Source of the DNA: Marinobacterium rhizophilum
Lineage (GTDB): Bacteria > Pseudomonadota > Gammaproteobacteria > Pseudomonadales > Balneatricaceae
Direction: 5' to 3'
Assembly (NCBI RefSeq): GCF_024397915.1
Contig: NZ_CP073347.1
Span: 3,286,001-3,350,000, forward strand
DNA length: 64,000 nucleotides
In this document: positions 1 to 9,463 of the stretch, one piece after another
Position numbering within the stretch: the first letter of the stretch is position 1
How the letters are laid out: each line of letters begins with the position of its first letter
The notes under the pieces: model-generated
Seen by the model: only the letters and a program-made list of their open reading frames with translations
What the model was told of the DNA's origin: nothing
Databases searched by the model: none
Translations under genes and position numbers: made by a program

Positions 1-1316
1 AAAACTCACTGATTACCTCCACTGTACTTGCCACTGCCATTGCCGCAGTGTCAGGCAGCGCCCTTGCCAGCACCACCGTTACCATCGGCACCGTCAACAA
101 CGGCGACATGATCCGCATGCAGGAGCTGTCCGGCGCCTTTGAGGCGGCGAACCCGGATATCAAGCTGGAGTGGGTCGTGCTGGAAGAGAACGTGCTGCGT
201 CAGCGCCTCACCACCGATATCGCCACCGGCGGTGGTCAGTTCGATGTCATGACCATTGGCATGTACGAAGCACCGATTTGGGGCAAAAAGGGCTGGCTGG
301 CTCCGATGGACAACCTGCCGGCGGACTACGATGCCGAAGACATCTTCCCGTCGGTACGCGATGGTCTGTCGTCCGAGGGCACCCTCTACGGCCTGCCGTT
401 CTATTCCGAAAGCTCCATGACCTATTACCGCAAGGATCTGTTCGACGCCGCGGGGCTGGCCATGCCGGAACAGCCGAGCTGGGAGCAGATGCGCGATTTC
501 GCCAAGGCGCTGCACAAGCCCGAGCAGGACCAGTACGGTATCTGCCTGCGCGGCAAGGCGGGCTGGGGCGAGAACATGGCGCTGGTCAGCACCATGTCCA
601 ATGCCTTTGGCGCACGCTGGTTTGATGAAGAGTGGAAACCCGAGTTCAATGGCAGCGAGTGGAAAAACACCGTCAGCTTCTACGTTGATCTGCTGGGCAA
701 CTATGGCCCTCCAGGCGCCTCCTCCAACGGTTTTAACGAAAACCTGGCGCTGTTCAACTCCGGCAAGTGCGGCATGTGGGTCGATGCAACCGTGGCCGGT
801 GCCTTCGTGACGGACAAGTCCCAGAGTAATGTGGCCGAATCGGTCGGCTTTGCCCTGGCCCCGCAGCAGGTCACCACCAAGGGTGCCGGCTGGCTCTGGT
901 CCTGGGGTCTGGCAATTCCGGCCAGCTCCGATGCCAAGGACGCTGCCACCGCCTTTGCCACCTGGGCGACTTCCAAGGAATACAGCCAGCTGGTTGCCGA
1001 GAAGTTCGGTATCGCCGCCATGCCCCCGGGCAGCCGTGCGTCCACCTATGCCAATGCCGAGTACATGGCGGCGGCTCCCTTCGCAGCGACCACCCTGGCC
1101 TCGATGGACCGCGCCAACCCGAATGACTCGACCCTGAAGCCGTCGCCCTATACCGGCATTCAGTTCGCAGCCATTCCGGAGTTCCAGTCTGTGGCCACCC
1201 AGGTCGGCAAGCTGGTGTCCGGCGCCCTGGCCGGCAGCATGACCGTGGACGAGGCCCTCGCCAGCGCGCAGTCCGTCACCGAACGTGAAATGAAGCGCGC
1301 CCGCTACTATAAGTAA
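1..1316 (+). CDS. mtlE: Polyol ABC transporter, periplasmic substrate-binding protein (5' end cut by window)
   Basis: This is the periplasmic binding protein of a mannitol/sorbitol-type ABC importer (SBP_bac_1 family). The reading frame is open from base 3 and the first visible codons read N-S-L-I-T-S. The true start, probably ATG AAA, therefore lies just outside the window. A signal peptide is visible, with a hydrophobic stretch ending S-G-S-A-L-A before S-T-T-V-T-I-G, and the mature protein of about 415 residues is normal length for the family. It is followed in order by two permeases, an ATPase and a long-chain mannitol dehydrogenase, the mtlEFGKD order known from Pseudomonas fluorescens. 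Mannitol, sorbitol or arabitol are all possible substrates; the exact one is inferred from context. Confidence 0.88.
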   Translation, partial: NSLITSTVLATAIAAVSGSALASTTVTIGTVNNGDMIRMQELSGAFEAANPDIKLEWVVLEENVLRQRLTTDIATGGGQFDVMTIGMYEAPIWGKKGWLAPMDNLPADYDAEDIFPSVRDGLSSEGTLYGLPFYSESSMTYYRKDLFDAAGLAMPEQPSWEQMRDFAKALHKPEQDQYGICLRGKAGWGENMALVSTMSNAFGARWFDEEWKPEFNGSEWKNTVSFYVDLLGNYGPPGASSNGFNENLALFNSGKCGMWVDATVAGAFVTDKSQSNVAESVGFALAPQQVTTKGAGWLWSWGLAIPASSDAKDAATAFATWATSKEYSQLVAEKFGIAAMPPGSRASTYANAEYMAAAPFAATTLASMDRANPNDSTLKPSPYTGIQFAAIPEFQSVATQVGKLVSGALAGSMTVDEALASAQSVTEREMKRARYYK

Positions 1317-1321
1317 ACTCG

Positions 1322-1371
1322 GCTAACAACGGTTAGCGAAACGCAGGTGGGCAGTTCCTCTGCCCACCTGC
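1322..1371 (+). promoter_or_regulatory. Two stem-loops between mtlE and mtlF
   Basis: Just after the mtlE stop there are two perfect inverted repeats. The first is GCTAAC/GTTAGC (1322-1327 with 1332-1337, loop AACG). The second is a 12-bp stem, GCAGGTGGGCAG with its complement (1343-1354 with 1360-1371, loop TTCCT). No T-run follows, so this is not a full intrinsic terminator. In other ABC operons, hairpins after the binding-protein gene stabilise or truncate the mRNA so that binding protein exceeds permease; that role here is inferred. Confidence 0.6.
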
Positions 1372-1421
1372 CCGACACAGGACGTGTCGATCTATTGAAT
1401 AACATAAGAAGAGCAAAGCCC

Positions 1422-2366
1422 ATGAGCATCTCAAGTCTGCCGGCCGAGGGGACCACGCACGCCTCGGCGACGTCTACCTCCGTGCATGAAGAGCGCAAGC
1501 GACAGAGCCGCCTCAGCCTGGCGATGGTGTCACCGTCGGTGCTGGTGCTGCTGGCCTGGATGGCCGTTCCGCTGGCCATGACCCTGTATTTCTCCCTGAT
1601 TCGCTACAACCTGCTGTACCCCGGCGACAATGAGTTCGTCGGGCTGGAAAACTTCACCTTCTTTCTGACCGACGAAGGCTTTACCGCCGGCATGACGAAC
1701 ACCCTGCTGCTGGTGTGTTCGGTGCTGCTGATCAGCGTCGTTGTCGGTACGCTGATTGCCGTACTGGTGGACACCCCCTTCTGGGGCCGTGGCATCGTGC
1801 GCGTCCTGCTGATTTCCCCGTTCTTCATCATGCCCACCGTGAGTGCGCTGGTGTGGAAGAACCTGCTGCTGCACCCGGTATCCGGCGTCTTTGCAGCGGT
1901 GTGGCGCTTCTTTGGCGCCGAGCCCATCGACTGGTTTTCCACCTACCCGATGGAGGCCATTATCCTGATCGTGTCCTGGCAGTGGGTGCCCTTCGCCGTG
2001 CTGCTGCTGATGACTGCCATGCAGTCGCTGGACCAGGAACAGAAGGATGCCGCCCGCCTCGACGGTGCCGGTCCGATCGCCATCTTCTGGCACATCACCC
2101 TGCCGCACCTGGCGCGCCCGATTGCCGTGGTGGTGATGATCGAGACCATCTTCCTGCTGTCGATCTTTGCCGAGATCTTCACTACCACCGGCGGTGGCCC
2201 GGGGTACGAGACCACCAACCTGGCCTACCTCATCTATAGCCAGGCGCTGTTGCAATTCGATGTGGGCCTGGCCTCGGCCGGTGGCCTGGTAGCGGTACTG
2301 CTCGCCAATGTTGCCGCCTTCATCCTGATTCGGATGATCGGCAAGAACCTTACAGATAAAGCATAG
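1422..2366 (+). CDS. mtlF: Polyol ABC transporter permease (MtlF/SmoF type)
   Basis: This is an inner-membrane permease of the binding-protein-dependent (MalF-like) class. The ATG at 1422 was chosen over an in-frame upstream start at 1347, which lies inside the intergenic hairpin; it gives 314 residues with a basic cytoplasmic N-terminus before the first membrane segment (about residues 30-55). Further hydrophobic segments follow. The cytoplasmic EAA loop that contacts the ATPase is visible as E-Q-K-D-A-A-R-L-D-G-A-G, followed by F-W-H-I-T-L-P. It pairs with the MtlG-like permease whose ATG lies 10 bp after this stop. MalF-type proteins often have a large extra periplasmic domain, which is absent here, as in polyol systems. 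Confidence 0.88.
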   Translation: MSISSLPAEGTTHASATSTSVHEERKRQSRLSLAMVSPSVLVLLAWMAVPLAMTLYFSLIRYNLLYPGDNEFVGLENFTFFLTDEGFTAGMTNTLLLVCSVLLISVVVGTLIAVLVDTPFWGRGIVRVLLISPFFIMPTVSALVWKNLLLHPVSGVFAAVWRFFGAEPIDWFSTYPMEAIILIVSWQWVPFAVLLLMTAMQSLDQEQKDAARLDGAGPIAIFWHITLPHLARPIAVVVMIETIFLLSIFAEIFTTTGGGPGYETTNLAYLIYSQALLQFDVGLASAGGLVAVLLANVAAFILIRMIGKNLTDKA

Positions 2367-2376
2367 GGAGGGGATT

Positions 2377-3216
2377 ATGAGCATGTTGACCCTGAAACAA
2401 GGCCGCCAGTTACAAACGGTATTGCTCGGTGCCCTGGCCTGGCTGGTCGCACTGACCATCTTCTTCCCGATTTTCTGGATGCTGCTGACCAGCTTCAAGA
2501 CCGAAATCGATGCCTTCGCCACGCCGCCGCAGCTGTTCTTCACGCCGACGCTGGAGAACTACCTGGAAATCGATGAGCGCAGCGACTACTTCCACTTCGC
2601 CTGGAACTCGGTGGTGGTGTCCTTTGGCTCCACCCTGCTGGGCATGCTGCTGGCGGTGCCGGCGGCCTATTCCATGGCGTTTTTCGAAACCAAGCGTACC
2701 AAGTCGACGCTGCTGTGGATGCTGTCCACCAAGATGCTGCCGCCGGTCGGCGTGCTGGTGCCCATCTACCTGCTGTTCAAGGACGCAGGCCTGCTGGATA
2801 CCAAAACCGGCCTGGTGCTGATCTACACCCTGATCAACCTGCCGATCATGGTCTGGATGGTGTACACCTACTTCAAGGAAATCCCCAAGGAAATCCTCGA
2901 GGCGGCACGTCTGGACGGCGCCACCGCGCTGCAGGAAATCTACCGCGTGCTGCTGCCGATCAGCAAGGGCGGCCTGGCCTCCACCGTGCTGCTGTCCCTG
3001 ATACTGAGCTGGAACGAAGCCTTCTGGTCACTGAACCTCACCGCCTCGTCGGCGGCGCCGCTCACGGCCCTGGTCGCGTCCTACTCCAGTCCCGAAGGGC
3101 TGTTCTGGGCCAAGCTCTCGGCGGTCTCCACCCTCGCCTGTGCGCCGATCCTGATCTTCGGCTGGCTGAGTCAGAAACAGCTGGTGCGCGGCCTGTCCTT
3201 CGGTGCCGTGAAATAA
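2377..3216 (+). CDS. mtlG: Polyol ABC transporter permease (MtlG/SmoG type)
   Basis: This is the second permease of the polyol importer, 279 residues and MalG-like. A very strong ribosome-binding site (AGGGAGG) lies just before the ATG. Six hydrophobic segments are apparent, beginning with the stretch at residues 13-35. The EAA motif E-I-L-E-A-A-R-L-D-G-A-T, followed by R-V-L-L-P-I, marks the loop that docks onto MtlK. It should form a heterodimer with MtlF. The gap to mtlK is unusually long (239 bp) and carries several hairpins, so expression of the ATPase may be partly uncoupled from that of the permeases. Confidence 0.88.
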   Translation: MSMLTLKQGRQLQTVLLGALAWLVALTIFFPIFWMLLTSFKTEIDAFATPPQLFFTPTLENYLEIDERSDYFHFAWNSVVVSFGSTLLGMLLAVPAAYSMAFFETKRTKSTLLWMLSTKMLPPVGVLVPIYLLFKDAGLLDTKTGLVLIYTLINLPIMVWMVYTYFKEIPKEILEAARLDGATALQEIYRVLLPISKGGLASTVLLSLILSWNEAFWSLNLTASSAAPLTALVASYSSPEGLFWAKLSAVSTLACAPILIFGWLSQKQLVRGLSFGAVK

Positions 3217-3225
3217 ACAGAGAGC

Positions 3226-3290
3226 CGGTATGAAAATACCGCGCAGGTCACGTGATGCATGGAGGCATCACCATTGACCGCAGGTCAATG
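3226..3290 (+). promoter_or_regulatory. Cluster of three stem-loops in the mtlG-mtlK gap
   Basis: Three perfect inverted repeats lie in tandem after mtlG: CGGTAT/ATACCG with a GAAA tetraloop (3226-3241), TGATGC/GCATCA (3253-3270), and CATTGACC/GGTCAATG with loop GCA (3272-3290). None is followed by a T-run. They may be mRNA processing or stability elements, or operator half-sites. I see no convincing coding sequence in 3217-3455. Confidence 0.55.
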
Positions 3291-3455
3291 CGAGCCCTTT
3301 AAAACCAAGGGATTTCGCAAAATTTCACCCGGTTTTCAAGGGCGAAAATTGAATAGGCAGGGACGCCTGTTTAATTGAAGGTTTAAAAACAACAACAGAC
3401 TGATCAGCGCCGCCGTGACGACTCCGACGGCGCCGAGAAACACGAGGATTTTTCC

Positions 3456-4565
<1,110 letters not shown>

Positions 4566-4582
4566 GGCGCTGCCACCAGGCA

Positions 4583-4602
4583 GTATTAACCCGGGTTAAT
4601 AC
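4583..4602. promoter_or_regulatory. Perfect 20-bp palindrome downstream of mtlK
   Basis: GTATTAACCCGGGTTAATAC is a perfect dyad with a central CpG, 17 bp after the mtlK stop. The symmetry and central CG resemble operators of LacI-family repressors, but no regulator gene is in the window and this role is inference. It could equally be the foot of a hairpin. Confidence 0.45.
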
Positions 4603-4656
4603 ATGAAACAGGGATGTTTCATCATTGGGCCTTCCATTTAAAAAGATGGCCCAATG
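4603..4656 (+). promoter_or_regulatory. Two more stem-loops between mtlK and mtlD
   Basis: Directly after the palindrome come ATGAAACA/TGTTTCAT with loop GGGA (4603-4622) and a 9-bp stem CATTGGGCC/GGCCCAATG (4623-4631 with 4648-4656). There is no T-run after either. Together with 4583-4602 they make an uninterrupted series of dyads. Confidence 0.5.
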
Positions 4657-4690
4657 CTAACCCCGTCTATTCACCCCCAAAGAATCCAGC

Positions 4691-4837
4691 GCGTACACGC
4701 ACGTACGCCCATCCCTGAAGGGTGAAAAGAGCGGGGCGACTGGCAAATAGGGAAGGAACCTGTTTGCCAACCAGATTAGGAATCAGTTTGGCGCAAGCCA
4801 CCCGCTGTGTCTGGTTCACCAGGCACAGCGGTTTTTT
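4691..4837 (+). ncRNA. Candidate structured RNA (small RNA or mtlD leader) ending in an intrinsic terminator
   Basis: Consecutive stem-loops fill this gap: GCGTAC/GTACGC (4691-4708); a short CCC/GGG stem (4713-4722); TGGCAAA/TTTGCCA (4741-4769) extended by AGG/CCT around a loop containing GGA; GATT/AATC around AGG (4774-4784); TGGC/GCCA with a GCAA tetraloop (4789-4800); and a strong terminator (4802-4837). The dense ordered structure suggests a functional RNA. GGA in loops is what CsrA/RsmA binds. No clear promoter is seen upstream. I could not match it to a known riboswitch. Confidence 0.35.
4802..4837 (+). terminator. Rho-independent terminator upstream of mtlD
   Basis: CCGCTGTG (4802-4809) pairs with CACAGCGG (4824-4831). 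An internal CTGG/CCAG stem around TTCA and a T-G pair complete a 13-bp helix. Six T residues follow (4832-4837). This is the best intrinsic terminator on the plus strand in the first 8 kb, and it lies 76 bp before the mtlD start, so mtlD needs read-through, antitermination or its own promoter. Confidence 0.8.
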
Positions 4838-4913
4838 ATCGTACCCAATGGATAGTCAATCACCCTGCAGGCCGGGTGAGCCACGGCTATCTGATCAACT
4901 ATTGGTGATCCCT

Positions 4914-6392
4914 GTGAAACTCAACACTGCCACGCTTGCCCAGCTGGGCGCTACGATTACGTACCCCACCTACCCGCGCCATGCCTTGCGCCATGGTATC
5001 GTTCATATTGGCGTCGGCGGTTTTCATCGCGCCCATGAAGCCGTCTACACGGAACACTTCCTGCGCCTGACACAGGACCAGGAATGGGGTATTTGCGGCA
5101 TCGGCCTGCGCGAGAATGACCGCGCCATGGGGCAGGTGCTGCAAAACCAGGATTACCTCTACAGCCTGATGGAACTGGGCCAGGCCGAACATCCCAGCGT
5201 ACAGGTGATAGGCGCTATCAGCGATTTCCTGTTTGCCCCGGATAACCCGGCCGCCGTGCTGGAAAAGCTGGCGGCACCCGACACTCGCATCGTCTCGCTG
5301 ACCATTACCGAAGGCGGCTACATGCTGGACGACCACAGCGGAGAGTTCGACTTTTCGCACCCCGATATCGTGCATGACCTGGCGCAGCCGGAGGCCCCCC
5401 GCAGCGTATTCGGCTACCTCAGCGCCGCCCTGGCAACACGACGGGCACGCAACCTGCCGGCCTTTACCCTGATGTCCTGCGATAACCTGCCGCACAATGG
5501 CGACAAGGCCCGCCACGCCCTGCTGAGTTTCGTTACACGCCAGAACCCGGAGCTGGCCCGCTGGATTGCCGACAATGCCAGCTTCCCCAACAGCATGGTG
5601 GATCGTATTACGCCGATCACCACCAGCGCCCACAAGGAGCTGCTGCGAAACCATGCAGGCATCGACGATGCCTGGCCGGTGGTTTGCGAGCCCTTTCTGC
5701 AGTGGGTCATGGAAGACGATTTCTGTAACGGCCGCCCCGCCTGGGAAAAGGTCGGCGTGCAATTTACCGCCGATGTCGCCCCCTACGAACGGATGAAAAT
5801 GCGCCTGCTCAATGCCAGCCACTCGGCCATGAGCTACCTGGGCTACCTGGCGGGCTACCGCTACAGTCACGAAGTGATGCAGGATGGCCGCCTGAGCGGG
5901 TTTATCCGTACCTTCATGGATCAGGATGTCACCCCGACGCTCGGCACGATCGAAGGCATCAGCCTGGAGCAGTACAAGGACACCCTGATTGAACGCTTCG
6001 CCAACCCCCGCATTGGCGACCAGCTGGCCCGCCTGTGCATGGACGGCTCCAGCAAGATTCCCAAATTCATTCTGGGAACGCTGGAAGAACGCCTTGAAGC
6101 CGGCGCCCCCGTGCACCGCTTTGCGCTGGTCCTGGCGGGCTGGGCGCTCTACCTGCATGAAGCCGAGGCTCCGAACGCGGACTACAAGGTCGAGGATCCG
6201 CTGGCGGAATTGCTGCTGTCGGCCTGCGCCCAGCGGGACGGGCTCAGCATGCGCTTCCTGGGTCTGGAAGATATCTTCGGTCCCGATCTGCAGGCTTGCC
6301 CCGGGCTGGTCAGTGCCTTCGAGTCCGCGCTGCACCACCTGGAAACGCAGGGCGTGGCCCTGACCCTGGCGGGACTCGACCAGGTCGCCTGA
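4914..6392 (+). CDS. mtlD: Mannitol/long-chain polyol 2-dehydrogenase
   Basis: This cytoplasmic NAD-dependent enzyme oxidises D-mannitol to fructose, and often also arabitol or sorbitol. The GTG at 4914 gives M-K-L-N and 492 residues, matching the length and N-terminus of Pseudomonas fluorescens MtlD; the open frame from 4722 runs through the terminator and is rejected. The nucleotide-binding motif H-I-G-V-G-G-F-H-R-A-H, T-I-T-E-G-G-Y, M-S-C-D-N-L-P-H-N-G and V-D-R-I-T-P are all visible. The catalytic Lys region N-G-R-P-A-W-E-K-V-G and the later N-x-x-H-S motif are present. It completes the uptake-and-oxidation pathway begun by mtlEFGK; fructokinase and regulator genes are not in the window. 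Confidence 0.93.
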   Translation: MKLNTATLAQLGATITYPTYPRHALRHGIVHIGVGGFHRAHEAVYTEHFLRLTQDQEWGICGIGLRENDRAMGQVLQNQDYLYSLMELGQAEHPSVQVIGAISDFLFAPDNPAAVLEKLAAPDTRIVSLTITEGGYMLDDHSGEFDFSHPDIVHDLAQPEAPRSVFGYLSAALATRRARNLPAFTLMSCDNLPHNGDKARHALLSFVTRQNPELARWIADNASFPNSMVDRITPITTSAHKELLRNHAGIDDAWPVVCEPFLQWVMEDDFCNGRPAWEKVGVQFTADVAPYERMKMRLLNASHSAMSYLGYLAGYRYSHEVMQDGRLSGFIRTFMDQDVTPTLGTIEGISLEQYKDTLIERFANPRIGDQLARLCMDGSSKIPKFILGTLEERLEAGAPVHRFALVLAGWALYLHEAEAPNADYKVEDPLAELLLSACAQRDGLSMRFLGLEDIFGPDLQACPGLVSAFESALHHLETQGVALTLAGLDQVA

Positions 6393-6418
6393 CCCGCGGC
6401 CCGATTCCCGCACGCACC

Positions 6419-6441
6419 GCGCCAGCCCAGAGGGCTGGCGC
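6419..6441 (+). terminator. Strong hairpin after mtlD, weak terminator
   Basis: A perfect 10-bp stem, GCGCCAGCCC/GGGCTGGCGC with loop AGA, begins 26 bp after the mtlD stop. It is followed by TTCAGTGTT rather than a clean T-run, so termination is probably partial. Confidence 0.5.
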
Positions 6442-6542
6442 TTCAGTGTTACACCCAATGTTAAACACGCACTCGCAGCCTGCGCCGGTATCGGACGCGG
6501 GTGGCCTTTTTTCAAGTGACACCAGCAACAAGAAGCAACCGC

Positions 6543-8312
6543 ATGAACATGAAAACCGCACAGCCGACGGTAGATTTCGGCGCTACCGATGCAGAGCAAC
6601 TGCCCGTCCCGGCCCACAAGCTTCACGGCTGGAAGCACTTTCTGGGCCTCTACGCCGGCGAACACGTTGCCGCCACCGAGTTCGTCATCGGCGCGACCTT
6701 CGTGGCGCTGGGCGCCAAGACCATGGATATTCTGCTGGGCTTGCTGATTGGCAATATCCTGGCGCTGTTGAGCTGGACCCTGATTACCGCCCCCATCGCC
6801 GTTGAAACGCGGCTCAGCCTCTATACCTACCTGCACAAGATTGCCGGTGGCACGATGACAAAACTGTATAACTGGGCGAACGTCATTATTTTTACCGTGA
6901 TATCGGCGGCGATGATAACGGTGTCAGCAACCGCGGTACGGTTTTTATTCGATATCCCGGCACAGCTGGACTGGCATCCGACCAACCCCTGGTTTGTCAT
7001 GATTGTGCTGGCCGTTGGAGCCATCGTGGTCCTGGTTGCGATGTACGGCTTCAATGCCCTGTCCGAGTTCTCGAGCATTTGCGCACCCTGGCTGTTTATC
7101 ATGTTTACCGCCGGTGCTCTCATAATGCTGCCCCCGCTGGCCGAGTCGGTGCTTGGACAGACCTCTCTGAATAGCTGGCAGGATTTTATTGAAATAGGCA
7201 GCCAATCCATATGGACCGGTCTGAATGCTGAGGGCGAGCCGGGCATCGGCCTGATGGAAGTGATAGGCTTCGCCTGGGCGGCCAACACCCTGACCCATTT
7301 CGGCCTGATTGATATGGCCTTGTTTCGGTTTGCCAAGAAGAGGTCATACGGTCTGTGCACCAGCTCCGGCATGCTGTTCGGACACTATATCGCCTGGATT
7401 GCCGCGGGCATCATGGGGGCCGGTACCGCCGTGATCCTGAAAACCTCGATTGCGACGCTTGATCCCGGTGATGTGGCTTTCCATGCGCTCGGTTTGTCAG
7501 GGTTCGTCATTGTGATCGTTGCCGGCTGGACCACGGCCAACGCCAACCTTTACCGCGCCGGCCTCGCCGCCCAGGCAATCTTTCAGGATAAATCACGCCA
7601 GAGAACGACACTGGCAGTCGGCCTCGTGACCGTAATCATCGCCTGTTTCCCCTTTGTTTATAACAATATGCTGCCATTGCTGACCTATGCCGGCCTGCTG
7701 GTTGTCCCTGTTGGCGCCATCGTTTGCGCCGAGCATTTTGTTTTCCCCCGTGTTGGCCTGACCCGCTACTGGGTCACCTTCCGCAAACTTGACCACAGCA
7801 CACCCGCGATTGCATCCTGGGGAGCAGGCTTGGTCTTTGGCTTCGGCCTTAATGCGCTGGACGTCATGTCGTTTTACTATTTGTTCATTCCGACCTGGAT
7901 CTTCACAATCCTGGTGTATACGCTGATGGCCAGCAAATACGGCGCAGGCAAAGAGTACCCGGAAGAGGAAGCCGCAATGCAGGCCTATCACCGGGAAGTC
8001 GAGGCGTACCACCAGGCGCAGGAGCGGGAGCTGGCGAGTACTGGCACCGTGCAGCTCGATGAAACTACGACCCTGTCGAGGTGGCTGATTTGGGTGTCTC
8101 GCGCAAGTCTGGTGATTACCTTTGTGCTGGCGTGCAATACTCTGTTCCGCAGCCCGGACATGGTCGCCTATGAAGTCAACCGCGAGCTTTTCAACAACGT
8201 CGGCTTCATCTGCACCCTGCTATATTTCACATGCGCCTACTGGGCGATGAAACGACGCAAGGCCCTGACACAGGCGCCAAGTCCGTGCAAAGCCGCAGTT
8301 AGTGCTGCGTAA
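6543..8312 (+). CDS. NCS1-family permease (purine/cytosine permease-like)
   Basis: This is an inner-membrane cation symporter of the nucleobase:cation symporter-1 family, 589 residues with about 12 hydrophobic segments. The N-terminal signature region is L-Y-A-G-E-H-V-A-A-T-E-F-V-I-G, followed by G-L-L-I-G-N-I-L-A-L-L-S-W. A middle segment with W-T-T-A-N-A-N-L-Y-R-A-G is typical of cytosine/purine permeases. The ATG at 6543 is used because upstream in-frame codons look non-coding. The protein is longer than E. coli CodB (419 residues), with a C-terminal extension carrying additional hydrophobic stretches. No nucleobase catabolic gene is adjacent, so the substrate cannot be assigned. Confidence 0.82.
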   Translation: MNMKTAQPTVDFGATDAEQLPVPAHKLHGWKHFLGLYAGEHVAATEFVIGATFVALGAKTMDILLGLLIGNILALLSWTLITAPIAVETRLSLYTYLHKIAGGTMTKLYNWANVIIFTVISAAMITVSATAVRFLFDIPAQLDWHPTNPWFVMIVLAVGAIVVLVAMYGFNALSEFSSICAPWLFIMFTAGALIMLPPLAESVLGQTSLNSWQDFIEIGSQSIWTGLNAEGEPGIGLMEVIGFAWAANTLTHFGLIDMALFRFAKKRSYGLCTSSGMLFGHYIAWIAAGIMGAGTAVILKTSIATLDPGDVAFHALGLSGFVIVIVAGWTTANANLYRAGLAAQAIFQDKSRQRTTLAVGLVTVIIACFPFVYNNMLPLLTYAGLLVVPVGAIVCAEHFVFPRVGLTRYWVTFRKLDHSTPAIASWGAGLVFGFGLNALDVMSFYYLFIPTWIFTILVYTLMASKYGAGKEYPEEEAAMQAYHREVEAYHQAQERELASTGTVQLDETTTLSRWLIWVSRASLVITFVLACNTLFRSPDMVAYEVNRELFNNVGFICTLLYFTCAYWAMKRRKALTQAPSPCKAAVSAA

Positions 8313-8327
8313 AGGAAAGAAACTGAG

Positions 8328-8346
8328 CCGGCCTTCAACAGGCCGG
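8328..8346 (+). terminator. Hairpin after the NCS1 permease
   Basis: CCGGCCT/AGGCCGG with loop TCAAC sits 15 bp after the permease stop, just ahead of the stronger bidirectional terminator. No T-run follows it directly. Confidence 0.4.
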
Positions 8347-8353
8347 TAGACGC

Positions 8354-8382
8354 AAAAAGGCGACCCGAGGGTCGCCTTTTTT
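8354..8382. terminator. Bidirectional intrinsic terminator between NCS1 permease and fba
   Basis: AAAAAGGCGAC pairs with GTCGCCTTTTT around CCGAGG. There is a T-run on the plus side and an A-run upstream, so it can stop transcription in both directions. It lies between two convergent genes. Confidence 0.9.
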
Positions 8383-8398
8383 CGGTGCCGCAAATGGC

Positions 8399-9463
8399 TT
8401 AGTTCACCCTGGCATTCAGCTCGCCGCGATCGTAGCGGGTTGCCATGTCTTCCAGCGAAATCGCGCGCAGCTTGCTGGCATTGCCGGCGGTGCCGAAGGC
8501 TTCGAAGCGGGCTTCGCAGATCTCGCTCATGGCCGTCATGGTGGCCTTGAGGAATTTGCGCGGATCGAACTCGGACGGGTTCTGCGCCAGGAATCGGCGC
8601 ACCGCGCCGGTGGACGCCAGGCGCAGATCGGTATCGATGTTGACCTTGCGCACGCCGTACTTGATGCCTTCAACGATCTGCTCAACCGGCACGCCGTAGG
8701 TTTCCGGAATCTCGCCACCGAACTCGTTGATCACCGCCAGCCATTCCTGGGGCACGGAGGAGGAACCGTGCATGACCAGGTGGGTACCCGGGATACGCTG
8801 ATGGATCGCCTTGATGCGATCGATCGCCAGGATATCGCCGGTGGGCGGACGGCTGAACTTGTAGGCACCGTGGGAAGTACCGCAGGCAATGGCCAGGGCA
8901 TCGACATTGGTCTTGGAGACGAAGTCTGCCGCCTCATCCGGGTCGGTCAGCATCTGGTCGTGGGTCAGGATGCCTTCGGCGCCGATGCCGTCTTCTTCAC
9001 CGGCCTGTCCGGTTTCCAGCGAACCCAGGCAGCCGAGTTCACCCTCAACCGACACGCCGCAGGCGTGGGCCATTTCAACGGTACGACGGGTTACATCGAC
9101 ATTGTATTCGTAGCTGGTCGGCGTTTTGCCGTCTTCGCCCAGGGAGCCGTCCATCATGACAGACGAAAAGCCCATGGCGATGGAACGCTGGCATACGGCC
9201 GGCGAGGTGCCGTGGTCCTGGTGCATGCACACCGGGATATGCGGAAATTCTTCGATAGCGGCCAGAATCATGTGACGCAGGAAGTTGGAGCCCGCGTACT
9301 TGCGGGCACCGGCAGAGGCCTGCACGATCACCGGAGAGTCGGTCTTGGCAGCCGCTTCCATGATGGCGCGCATCTGTTCCAGGTTGTTGACGTTAAAGGC
9401 CGGAATGCCGTAGCCGGTTTCCGCGGCATGGTCCAGCAGCTGACGCATGGAGATGAGAGCCAT
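8399..9463 (-). CDS. fba: Class II fructose-bisphosphate aldolase
   Basis: This zinc-dependent aldolase cleaves or forms fructose 1,6-bisphosphate; it has 354 residues and is of the Calvin-type (CbbA) subgroup. The first metal ligands are in C-M-H-Q-D-H-G-T-S, and the later H-G-S-S-S-V-P and C-G-T-S-H-G-A-Y motifs bind metal and phosphate. The start M-A-L-I-S-M-R-Q-L is standard and AAGGGTGA lies upstream. It is the last gene of the minus-strand tkt-epd-pgk-fba series, 125 bp after pgk. This cluster serves gluconeogenesis/glycolysis and pentose phosphate exchange. Confidence 0.95.
   Translation of the reverse strand: MALISMRQLLDHAAETGYGIPAFNVNNLEQMRAIMEAAAKTDSPVIVQASAGARKYAGSNFLRHMILAAIEEFPHIPVCMHQDHGTSPAVCQRSIAMGFSSVMMDGSLGEDGKTPTSYEYNVDVTRRTVEMAHACGVSVEGELGCLGSLETGQAGEEDGIGAEGILTHDQMLTDPDEAADFVSKTNVDALAIACGTSHGAYKFSRPPTGDILAIDRIKAIHQRIPGTHLVMHGSSSVPQEWLAVINEFGGEIPETYGVPVEQIVEGIKYGVRKVNIDTDLRLASTGAVRRFLAQNPSEFDPRKFLKATMTAMSEICEARFEAFGTAGNASKLRAISLEDMATRYDRGELNARVN

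Noticed and set aside
4741..4837. Cobalamin or other known riboswitch
   Set aside because: AATAGGGAA recalls a cobalamin element, but the rest of the conserved core is missing and the downstream gene does not fit.
4722..4913. N-terminal extension of mtlD from an upstream ATG
   Set aside because: It would translate through an intrinsic terminator and has no similarity to MtlD N-termini; GTG 4914 fits.
4899..6836. 645-codon open frame opposite mtlD
   Set aside because: Shadow; mtlD has full family motifs and normal length.
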